A stretch of 64,000 bases of DNA from Pseudomonas orientalis (GTDB taxonomy: Bacteria; Pseudomonadota; Gammaproteobacteria; Pseudomonadales; Pseudomonadaceae): positions 961,001 through 1,025,000 of the forward strand of contig NZ_CP094351.1 in NCBI RefSeq assembly GCF_022807995.1. The letters run 5' to 3'. Shown piece by piece: positions 48,845 through 56,328 of the stretch; the first letter of the stretch is position 1, and each line of letters begins with the position of its first letter. The notes under the pieces are model-generated. The model was not told where the DNA came from. It saw only the letters and a program-made list of their open reading frames with translations, and did no database searches. Made by a program: the position numbers and the translations under genes.

Positions 48845-49807
48845 TCAAGCGACGACCCGCAGCGGGGCGCCGTTGAAAAAGCCCAGGGCGTTTTCGCTCA
48901 ATTGCCCGACGATCCGTTGCCGCGCTTCACGGCTGCCCCAGGCGTTATGGGGCGTGACGATCAGCCGAGGGATATCCCCGGCCAGCAGCGGGTTGCCATT
49001 TACCGGAGGCTCGACGCTCAACACATCGGTGGCCGCGCCGCCCAGATGCCCACTGCGCAGCGCATCCGCCAGCGCCTGTTCATTGATCAAGCCGCCGCGT
49101 GCGGTGTTGACGATAAACGCGCCGGGCTTGAGCAGTGCCAGCTCGCGAGCCCCGATAAAATCGCGGGTGTGCTCGTTGAGCGGGCAATGCAAGGTCAGCG
49201 CATTGACCTGCCCCAGCAGTTCATCCAGCGGCACGCGGTCGGCGCGGGCAGGGCGCCCGGGAATTGCGCCCAGCACCACGCGCATGCCGAAGGCTTCGGC
49301 CAGGCGTGCCACGGCGCTGCCCAGTTCGCCATGGCCGAGCAGGCCCAGCGTCTTGCCTTCCAGTTCGACAATCGGGTAGTCCAGCAGGCAGAACTGCCTG
49401 GCCTGCTGCCATTTGCCGGCTGCGACATCGCGCTGATAGTCCTTCAAGCGTGTGGCCAGGTTCAGCAGCAGCATGATCGTGTGCTGGGCCACCGACGGCG
49501 TGCCGTAACCCTGGCAGTTGCTCACGGTAATGCCCTGGGCGCGGGCGGCTTCAAGGTCGATGTTATTGGTGCCGGTGGCCGACACCAGGATCAGCTTGAG
49601 CCCGGGGCAGGCCGCCAGGAGTTCGGCGCTGAGCGGGACTTTGTTAGTGATGACGACTTGAGCACCCTGCAAGCGCTCGAGCAGATTCTGCGGCGTGGTC
49701 TGCTCGAACAGCTGCAGCTCGCTGAAGCAGTCATGCAGCCCGCTGAGGTCGAGGTCGCCGAGATCCAGGGAGGGGTGATCGAGGAAGACAGCACGGCGAT
49801 TGTTCAT
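48845..49807 (-). CDS. D-2-hydroxyacid dehydrogenase
   Basis: The 320-residue product is a D-isomer 2-hydroxyacid dehydrogenase with the NAD-binding motif [19 protein letters not shown] and the catalytic Arg (NTARGG), Glu (near VEPP) and His (VTPHNAWGS). Family members act on glycerate, hydroxypyruvate, lactate or phosphonates; the substrate is not clear from sequence, though it resembles the hydroxypyruvate/glycerate group (often named HprA). It starts at ATG 49807, three codons inside the longer TTG-initiated frame. It lies 31 bases before rsmC, on the same strand. Confidence 0.9.
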   Translation of the reverse strand: MNNRRAVFLDHPSLDLGDLDLSGLHDCFSELQLFEQTTPQNLLERLQGAQVVITNKVPLSAELLAACPGLKLILVSATGTNNIDLEAARAQGITVSNCQGYGTPSVAQHTIMLLLNLATRLKDYQRDVAAGKWQQARQFCLLDYPIVELEGKTLGLLGHGELGSAVARLAEAFGMRVVLGAIPGRPARADRVPLDELLGQVNALTLHCPLNEHTRDFIGARELALLKPGAFIVNTARGGLINEQALADALRSGHLGGAATDVLSVEPPVNGNPLLAGDIPRLIVTPHNAWGSREARQRIVGQLSENALGFFNGAPLRVVA

Positions 49808-49894
49808 TATCAACTGTACCTTTTGCGGCGAGGTTCGAAGGCGTAATCTGCTGAGCCTATCAGATGAAATAATCCGTTACTTAATGGAGTGCGC

Positions 49895-50527
49895 ATGTAC
49901 GCCGCCGAGTTTTTGACCGTAGCCTTGATTCACTTGTTGGCGGTGGCCAGCCCCGGGCCCGACTTCGCCGTGGTGGTGCGTGAAAGCGTGACCCATGGCC
50001 GTCGTGCCGGCACCTGGACTGCGCTGGGCGTCGGTTCGGCGATCTTTCTTCACGTCGGCTACTCGCTGCTGGGTATCGGCTTGATCGTGTCCCAGTCCAT
50101 TGTGCTGTTCAATGCGCTGAAATGGGCGGCGGCGGCGTACCTGCTGTATATCGGCTTCAAGGCGCTGCGTGCGCAACCGGCCAGGCCGCCGGCGGAAGGC
50201 GAGCTGCATCGCGAGGCGGGCGAACGCACGCCCCGTGGCGCGTTCACCGCAGGGTTTGTAACCAACGGTTTGAATCCCAAGGCCACGCTGTTCTTCCTGT
50301 CGCTGTTCACCGTGGTGATCAATCCGCACACACCGCTGGCGGTGCAGGCCGGTTATGGCGTGTACCTGGCAGTGGCGACAGCGCTGTGGTTTTGCCTGGT
50401 GGCCATGCTGTTCAGCCAGCAGCGCGTGCGCGCCGGGTTTGCGAAGATGGGGCATTGGTTTGATCGCACCATGGGTGCGGTGTTGATTGCGATCGGGGTG
50501 AAGCTGGCGTTCACGAGCATGAAGTAA
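49895..50527 (+). CDS. LysE-family translocator
   Basis: The 210-residue membrane protein has about six helices and the LysE/RhtB family start LIHLLAVASPGPDFAVVVRE. The next hydrophobic block, GFVTNGLNPKATLFFLSLF, is also typical. Members export amino acids such as lysine, homoserine or leucine; substrate unknown. The ATG at 49895 is preceded by TGGAG with a five-base spacing. It is divergent from the dehydrogenase gene. Confidence 0.9.
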   Translation: MYAAEFLTVALIHLLAVASPGPDFAVVVRESVTHGRRAGTWTALGVGSAIFLHVGYSLLGIGLIVSQSIVLFNALKWAAAAYLLYIGFKALRAQPARPPAEGELHREAGERTPRGAFTAGFVTNGLNPKATLFFLSLFTVVINPHTPLAVQAGYGVYLAVATALWFCLVAMLFSQQRVRAGFAKMGHWFDRTMGAVLIAIGVKLAFTSMK

Positions 50528-50555
50528 TCTCTGCCCTTGAGCGGGCACGGTAGAA

Positions 50556-50648
50556 AATGTGGGAGGGGGCTTGCCCCCGATAGCGGTGGATCAGCTAATA
50601 AATACTTGGCTGAAATGCCGCCATCGGGGGCAAGCCCCCTCCCACATT
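50556..50648. repeat. REPIN 7 (GGGGGCTTGCCCCC type)
   Basis: AATGTGGGAGGGGGCTTGCC at the left and the reverse complement at the right, about 93 bases, between the LysE gene and the acyl-CoA ligase gene. Confidence 0.93.
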
Positions 50649-50794
50649 GGGATCTTCATAAACTGGAGATAGTGGCGCAAAGCTAGCATTTGCTGCGCTC
50701 TGCAAATCATTCCTTTGGCTGATTTAGCTGCAACATAACCTCTCTACAGTGCAGGTCTTCACGCCAAGACCGCGCAGTCATAAAAGGGATTCGT

Positions 50795-52477
50795 ATGTTG
50801 CAGACCCGTGTTATCCCGCCCGCCGAAGGCGCTTACCAATACCCGCTGTTGATCAAACGCCTGTTGATGTCCGGCACCCGTTACGAAAAGACCCGGGAAA
50901 TCATCTACCGCGACAAACTGCGCTACACCTACCCCACCTTGATCGAGCGCGTCGCGCGCCTGGCCAACGTACTGACCGAAGCCGGGGTCAAGGCCGGTGA
51001 CACGGTTGCGGTGATGGATTGGGACAGCCACCGTTATCTGGAATGCATGTTCGCCATCCCGATGATCGGCGCGGTGATCCACACCATCAACGTGCGCCTG
51101 TCGCCGGAACAGATCCTCTACACCATGAATCACGCCGACGACCGCTTTGTGCTGGTCAACAGCGAGTTCGTGGGGCTTTACCAGGCGATCGCCGGGCAGC
51201 TCACCAGCGTCGACAAGACCTTGCTGATCACCGACGGCGACAGCAAGACGGCCGACCTGCCCAACCTGGTGGGCGAGTACGAAACCCTGCTGGCTGCGGC
51301 GAGCCCGGCGTACGACTTCGAGGATTTCGACGAGAACTCCGTGGCCACCACCTTCTACACCACCGGCACCACGGGCAATCCCAAGGGCGTGTATTTCACC
51401 CACCGCCAACTGGTGCTGCACACCATCGGTGTGGCGACCATCATGGGCAGTGTCGACAGCGTGCGTTTGCTGGGTACCAGCGACGTGTACATGCCCATCA
51501 CGCCGATGTTCCACGTGCACGCCTGGGGCCTGCCTTACGTGGCGACCATGCTCGGTTTGAAGCAGGTCTACCCCGGCCGCTACGACCCCGAATACCTGGT
51601 GGAGCTGTGGCGCAAGGAAAAGGTCACCTTTTCCCACTGCGTGCCGACCATCCTGCAAATGGTGCTCAATGCCAAGGCCGCCCAGGACGTGGATTTCGGC
51701 GGATGGAAAATCGTCATCGGCGGCAGTGCGCTCAACCGCTCGCTGTACGAAGCCGCCAAGGCCCGTGGCATTCAATTGACAGCCGCGTACGGTATGTCCG
51801 AGACCGGGCCGCTGGTGTCCTGTGCCCACCTCAATGCCGAGCTGATGGCCGGCAGCGAAGACGAACGCACCACCTACCGGATCAAGGCCGGTGTGCCCGG
51901 GCCGCTGGTGGAGGCGGCGATCATGGACACCGACGGCAACTTCCTGCCTGCCGACGGCGAATCCCAGGGCGAGCTGGTACTGCGTGCGCCCTGGCTCACC
52001 GAGGGCTATTACAACGAGCCGCAAAAGGGCGCCGAGCTGTGGGCCGGTGGCTGGATGCACACCGGTGACGTCGCCACCCTGGACGCGTTTGGCGTGATCG
52101 ATATCCGTGACCGCATCAAGGATGTGATCAAGACCGGCGGCGAGTGGATCTCGTCCCTGGCCCTGGAAGACCTGGTCAGCCGCCACCCGGCGGTACGCGA
52201 AGTAGCGGTGGTGGGTATTGCCGACCCGCAGTGGGGTGAGCGCCCGTTTGCCCTGTTAGTGCTGCGTGATGGTCATGCGATAGGGGCCCGTGAACTCAAG
52301 GAGCACCTCAAGCCGTTCGTGGAATTGGGTCACTTGAGCAAGTGGGCGATTCCGAGCCAGATCGCCGTTGTTACTGAAATTCCCAAGACCAGCGTCGGCA
52401 AGCTCGACAAAAAACGTATCCGTATGGACATCATCCAATGGCAGGCCAACAACAGCGCGTTCCTGTCGACCCTATGA
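50795..52477 (+). CDS. Fatty-acid acyl-CoA ligase (AlkK-like, medium-chain type)
   Basis: This 560-residue AMP-forming enzyme activates a fatty acid as its CoA thioester. The AMP-binding P-loop TFYTTGTTGNPKGVYFTH lies near residue 190, followed by LTAAYGMSETGPLVS and the hinge DRIKDVIKTGGEWIS with the catalytic Lys in KTSVGKLDKKR near the end. The sequence resembles AlkK and the P. putida medium-chain ligase, an inference. AAAAGGGA precedes the ATG. It is the first gene of the ligase-DUF1302-DUF1329 group. Confidence 0.9.
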   Translation: MLQTRVIPPAEGAYQYPLLIKRLLMSGTRYEKTREIIYRDKLRYTYPTLIERVARLANVLTEAGVKAGDTVAVMDWDSHRYLECMFAIPMIGAVIHTINVRLSPEQILYTMNHADDRFVLVNSEFVGLYQAIAGQLTSVDKTLLITDGDSKTADLPNLVGEYETLLAAASPAYDFEDFDENSVATTFYTTGTTGNPKGVYFTHRQLVLHTIGVATIMGSVDSVRLLGTSDVYMPITPMFHVHAWGLPYVATMLGLKQVYPGRYDPEYLVELWRKEKVTFSHCVPTILQMVLNAKAAQDVDFGGWKIVIGGSALNRSLYEAAKARGIQLTAAYGMSETGPLVSCAHLNAELMAGSEDERTTYRIKAGVPGPLVEAAIMDTDGNFLPADGESQGELVLRAPWLTEGYYNEPQKGAELWAGGWMHTGDVATLDAFGVIDIRDRIKDVIKTGGEWISSLALEDLVSRHPAVREVAVVGIADPQWGERPFALLVLRDGHAIGARELKEHLKPFVELGHLSKWAIPSQIAVVTEIPKTSVGKLDKKRIRMDIIQWQANNSAFLSTL

Positions 52478-52810
52478 GGCCGTTTGCCGCGCCTGTTCAA
52501 GGGCGACAATGCTCTATCTCAGGCCTTTACTTGTGATTTGCCAAATTTCAGCCATCCTTGCCGCGTCGACCTTCGTCGGCGTGGCGAAAGGGTCGGGGCA
52601 GACGGGTCGGTGATGCAAATCACACTTTAGAGGGATCAAGCACTACCCCCTGCTGGCTATAGTCCCTTTCAGAGTTTTTCGCGGATGTTGCGCTTCGGGT
52701 GAGGGTGGCCCGGTTGTCGCTCGGCATTGGAATCGTTGTATCCCGGCCGTTACATGCACCTGCGAAAAAGCTCGCTGCCATAACAATAAAGTGCACATGG
52801 AGTAGCGTCG
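52478..52810. other. Regulatory intergenic region before the DUF1302 gene
   Basis: These 333 bases lack a credible gene. They contain a CRP/Vfr-like palindrome (52609-52624) and a TGGCTATAGTCCC stretch near 52651 that could hold a -10 element. The length suggests that the DUF1302-DUF1329 pair has its own promoter, separate from the ligase. No intrinsic terminator is clear. Confidence 0.55.
52609..52624. promoter_or_regulatory. Candidate CRP/Vfr-like site
   Basis: GGTGATGCAAATCACA matches TGTGA-N6-TCACA at nine of ten defined positions. It lies 187 bases before the DUF1302 start. Such matches occur by chance, so the assignment is tentative. Confidence 0.35.
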
Positions 52811-54670
52811 ATGACCTCAGTAAACCAGTTCTGGCGCCGGGCACGTCTGCCCCTGGCCGTCAGTCTCGCTTCTACGCTCGCCGGGCCCGCATTCGGCGTC
52901 AGTTTCAACATCGGTGAAATCGAAGGGAGTTTTGACTCATCCCTGTCGGTAGGCGCCAGTTGGAGCACATCCAAAGCCAATCGCGACCTGATCGGCGCCA
53001 ACAACGGCGGCAGGGGACTGTCCCAGACTTCGGACGACGGACACCTGAACTTCAAGCGCGGAGAAACCTTCTCGAAGATCTTCAAGGGTATTCACGACCT
53101 GGAGCTGAAGTACGGCGATACCGGTGTGTTTGTGCGTGGCAAGTACTGGTACGACTTTGAACTCAAGGACGAGAGCCGTCTGTTCAAGGACATCAGTGAC
53201 AACAACCGCAAGGAAGGCGCCAAGTCTTCCGGCGGGCAGATCCTCGACGCGTTCGTCTACCACAACTACTCGATTGCCGATGCGCCGGGTTCCGTGCGTT
53301 TTGGCAAGCAGGTGGTGAGCTGGGGCGAAAGTACCTTCATCGGCGGCGGTATCAACTCCATCAACCCGATCGATGTTTCCGCATTCCGTCGTCCGGGCGC
53401 CGAGATCAAGGAAGGCCTGATTCCGGTCAACATGTTCTACGTGTCCCAGAGCCTCACCGACAACCTGTCGGCCGAGGCGTTTTACCAGTTGGAATGGGAC
53501 CAGACCGTTACCGACAACTGCGGCACCTTCTTCTCGCAGCCGGATGTGATTTCCGACGGCTGCAGCAACAACCTGCGGGTACTCAACAAGCGCTCGACCA
53601 TCCCTGCCGCGGCACTGCCGACCCTGGGCGCCCTGGGTGTGGACGTCAACAGCGAAGGCGTACTCGTGCGCCGTGGCCCGGACCGTGATGCCCGCGACAG
53701 CGGCCAGTTCGGCGTGGCCATGCGCTACAACTTCGAGCCGCTGGACACCGAGTTCGGCGCCTACTTCATGAACTACCACAGCCGTGCGCCGATCTTCAGC
53801 GCACAGGGTGCGCCATCGGCGGCCTACACCCGTCCGTTGGGGCCATTGGGGGCATTGCGACCGCTGATCGTGGCGGGCAGTTCGAACTACTTCGTCGAGT
53901 ACCCGGAAGATATCCGCCTCTACGGCCTGAGCTTCTCCACCACCTTGCCTACCGGCACGGCCTGGAGCGGTGAATTGAGCTACCGTCCGAATGCGCCGGT
54001 GCAGTTGAGCACCACCGACATTCTGTTCGCCGGTGTCACGCCGATCCCGGGCTTTGGCAATGCGTCCGTGCTCAAGGGTTCGCCAGGTCAGGACCTGCAT
54101 GGCTACAACCGCAAGGAAGTGACCCAGTTCCAGACCACCTTCACGCACTTCTTCGACCAGGTGATGGGCGCCAGCCGCCTCACCACCGTCGGTGAAATCG
54201 GTGTGACCCATGTGGGCGGTCTCGAAAGCAAATCCCAGGCCCGCTATGGCCGCGACCCGGTATTTGGCCCAGGCACCTTGCCAGGTGGGTTCTGCAACGC
54301 CCTCAACAACTCCACCGCAACCGGTGCCGGCCTGCCCAACGCAGCCGGCCTGAACACCAACTGCAACAACGATGGCTACACCACCGCAACGTCCTGGGGC
54401 TACCGCGCCCGTGCCATCTGGGAATACCCGGACGTGTTCGCCGGCGTCAACCTCAAGCCCAACGTCGCCTGGTCCCATGACGTCAAAGGTTACTCGCCGG
54501 GCCCTGGCGGCAACTTCGAAGAAGGGCGCAAGGCGGTCAGCCTGGGCCTGGATGCCGAATACCAGAACACCTACACCGCGAGCCTGGCCTACACCAACTT
54601 CTTTGGTGGCAAGTTCAGCACCGTGGATGACCGTGACTTTGTCGCGTTGAGCTTTGGCGCCAACTTCTAA
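52811..54670 (+). CDS. DUF1302 outer-membrane protein
   Basis: The 619-residue product has a signal peptide (ARLPLAVSLASTLAGPAFG) and a long beta-rich body with aromatic strand ends and a C-terminal Phe (LSFGANF), features of an outer-membrane barrel. It matches DUF1302. Members are often encoded with DUF1329 proteins. Its substrate is unknown; the neighbouring acyl-CoA ligase suggests a lipid or hydrophobic compound. It follows the ligase by 333 bases and precedes the DUF1329 gene by 42. Confidence 0.88.
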   Translation: MTSVNQFWRRARLPLAVSLASTLAGPAFGVSFNIGEIEGSFDSSLSVGASWSTSKANRDLIGANNGGRGLSQTSDDGHLNFKRGETFSKIFKGIHDLELKYGDTGVFVRGKYWYDFELKDESRLFKDISDNNRKEGAKSSGGQILDAFVYHNYSIADAPGSVRFGKQVVSWGESTFIGGGINSINPIDVSAFRRPGAEIKEGLIPVNMFYVSQSLTDNLSAEAFYQLEWDQTVTDNCGTFFSQPDVISDGCSNNLRVLNKRSTIPAAALPTLGALGVDVNSEGVLVRRGPDRDARDSGQFGVAMRYNFEPLDTEFGAYFMNYHSRAPIFSAQGAPSAAYTRPLGPLGALRPLIVAGSSNYFVEYPEDIRLYGLSFSTTLPTGTAWSGELSYRPNAPVQLSTTDILFAGVTPIPGFGNASVLKGSPGQDLHGYNRKEVTQFQTTFTHFFDQVMGASRLTTVGEIGVTHVGGLESKSQARYGRDPVFGPGTLPGGFCNALNNSTATGAGLPNAAGLNTNCNNDGYTTATSWGYRARAIWEYPDVFAGVNLKPNVAWSHDVKGYSPGPGGNFEEGRKAVSLGLDAEYQNTYTASLAYTNFFGGKFSTVDDRDFVALSFGANF

Positions 54671-54712
54671 GCACACTCTTTTCAAGTGGTATGTATTCAG
54701 GAAGTCCAGAAC

Positions 54713-56077
54713 ATGAAAATAACTAAAAGTCTGTTGCACGTGGGTGTGCTTGGACTGTCGATCCTGGCGAGCAACGTCATGGCGGCAGTGTCGGCGGATG
54801 AAGCCGCCAAGCTCGGCACCACCCTGACCCCGATGGGCGCCGAAATGGCCGGCAACGCGGCCGGCACCATCCCGAAATGGTCGCCGATGCCGACTAACGC
54901 AGGTGCTGTGGATTCCAAAGGTTTCCTGGCCAACCCGTACGCCAGCGAACAACCGCAGTTCACCATCACCGCGCAGAACGTCGAGCAATACAAGGACAAA
55001 CTGGCCCCCGGGCAGTACGCGATGTTCAAACGTTACCCGGACAGCTTCAAGATGCCGGTGTACCCGACCCATCGCGGCGCCACGGTGCCGGCTGAGGTGT
55101 TCGCCTCCATCAAGAAGAACGCCACCACCACGAACCTGGTGTCCGGCGGCAACGGCCTGGAAAACTTCGAGACGGCGGTGCCGTTCCCGATTCCGAAAAG
55201 CGGCGTCGAGGTGATCTGGAACCACATCACCCGTTATCGCGGCGGCAGCGTCACCCGTCTGGTGACCCAGGCTACCCCGCAAACCAACGGTTCCTACAGC
55301 CTGGTGTACTTCCGCGACCAGTTCGTGTTCCGCGACAAAATGAAGGACTTCGACCCGAAAAACCCGGGCAACGTGCTGTTCTACTTCAAGCAGCAAGTCA
55401 CCGCACCAGCGCGCCTGGCCGGCGGTGTGCTGCTGGTGCACGAGACCCTGGACCAGGTCAAGGAACCGCGTTCGGCGTGGGTCTATAACGCCGGGCAACG
55501 CCGCGTGCGCCGGGCGCCGCAGGTGTCCTATGACGGGCCGGGTACGGCCGCCGATGGCCTGCGCACCTCCGACAACCTCGACATGTACAACGGCGCGCCG
55601 GACCGCTACGACTGGAAACTGGAAGGCAAGAAGGAAATCTACATCGCCGCCAACAGCTACAAGATCGACGATCCGAAGTTGAAATACGCCGACATCATCA
55701 AGGCCGGCCACATCAATCAGGACCTGACGCGCTACGAGCTGCGCCGCGTCTGGCACGTGGTCGCCACCCTGAAGGAGGGCCAGCGCCACATCTATGCCAA
55801 GCGTGACTTCTACATCGACGAAGACACCTGGCAAGCATCGGTGATCGACCATTACGACGGCCGTGGCCAACTGTGGCGCGTCGCTGAAGCCCATGCCGAG
55901 AACTACTACGACAAACAAGTGCCGTGGTACGCCCTGGAAACCCTCTACGACTTGCAGTCCGGCCGCTATCTGGCCCTGGGCATGAAGAACGAAGAGAAGC
56001 AGGCCTATGACTTCGGCTTCACCGCCACCACCAGCGACTTCACCCCGGCAGCGCTGCGCCAGGACGGCGTTCGCTAA
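54713..56077 (+). CDS. DUF1329 periplasmic protein
   Basis: The 454-residue product has a signal peptide, MKITKSLLHVGVLGLSILASNVMA, and then a DUF1329 body with TPMGAEMAGNAAGTIPKW and YNAGQRRVRRAPQVSYDGPG. The fold is related to LolB/LolA-like beta sheets in my understanding, which would suit carriage of a lipid through the periplasm; this is inference. The ATG at 54713 follows TCAGGAAG. It pairs with the DUF1302 gene just upstream, the common genomic association. Confidence 0.88.
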   Translation: MKITKSLLHVGVLGLSILASNVMAAVSADEAAKLGTTLTPMGAEMAGNAAGTIPKWSPMPTNAGAVDSKGFLANPYASEQPQFTITAQNVEQYKDKLAPGQYAMFKRYPDSFKMPVYPTHRGATVPAEVFASIKKNATTTNLVSGGNGLENFETAVPFPIPKSGVEVIWNHITRYRGGSVTRLVTQATPQTNGSYSLVYFRDQFVFRDKMKDFDPKNPGNVLFYFKQQVTAPARLAGGVLLVHETLDQVKEPRSAWVYNAGQRRVRRAPQVSYDGPGTAADGLRTSDNLDMYNGAPDRYDWKLEGKKEIYIAANSYKIDDPKLKYADIIKAGHINQDLTRYELRRVWHVVATLKEGQRHIYAKRDFYIDEDTWQASVIDHYDGRGQLWRVAEAHAENYYDKQVPWYALETLYDLQSGRYLALGMKNEEKQAYDFGFTATTSDFTPAALRQDGVR

Positions 56078-56093
56078 CCTGCGCTGATACCCC

Positions 56094-56187
56094 CATGTGG
56101 GAGGGGGCCTGCCCCCGATAGCGGCGTGACAGTCGATGCCTGTATTGACTGATCCACCGCCATCGGGAGCAAGCCCCCTCCCACATT
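56094..56187. repeat. REPIN 8 (GGGGGCTTGCCCCC type, diverged arms)
   Basis: CATGTGGGAGGGGGCCTGCC at the left and TATCGGGAGCAAGCCCCCTC-like sequence at the right. Single substitutions in each arm (CCTG for CTTG, GGGAGC for GGGGGC) mark it as an older copy. It lies between the DUF1329 gene and the LuxR-type gene. Confidence 0.9.
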
Positions 56188-56328
56188 TTTGTTTGGGGTG
56201 CTGTGGGGATATTTTTTGTCGCAGTTCTTTTTCAGGCATTTGTTGCAAAGATCTACAATCGCGCCGCTTTTACCGCTAGTCTGCGCACATCTGCAGTGCC
56301 GACAACAGCCTTCCACAAGAGCCCGGCG

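Noticed and set aside
52620..52844. Minus-strand open frame of 74 residues before the DUF1302 gene
   Set aside because: It overlaps the promoter region and the start of the DUF1302 gene and has no family resemblance.
32252..56187. Repeats considered as a CRISPR array or insertion-sequence ends
   Set aside because: Copies are kilobases apart, are inverted-repeat REPINs rather than direct repeats with spacers, and no transposase or cas gene is nearby.
52937..56248. Open frame of 1103 residues on the minus strand
   Set aside because: It is antisense to the DUF1302 and DUF1329 genes, its sequence is Val/Gly/His/Gln-rich without domains, and the sense genes have signal peptides and family motifs.
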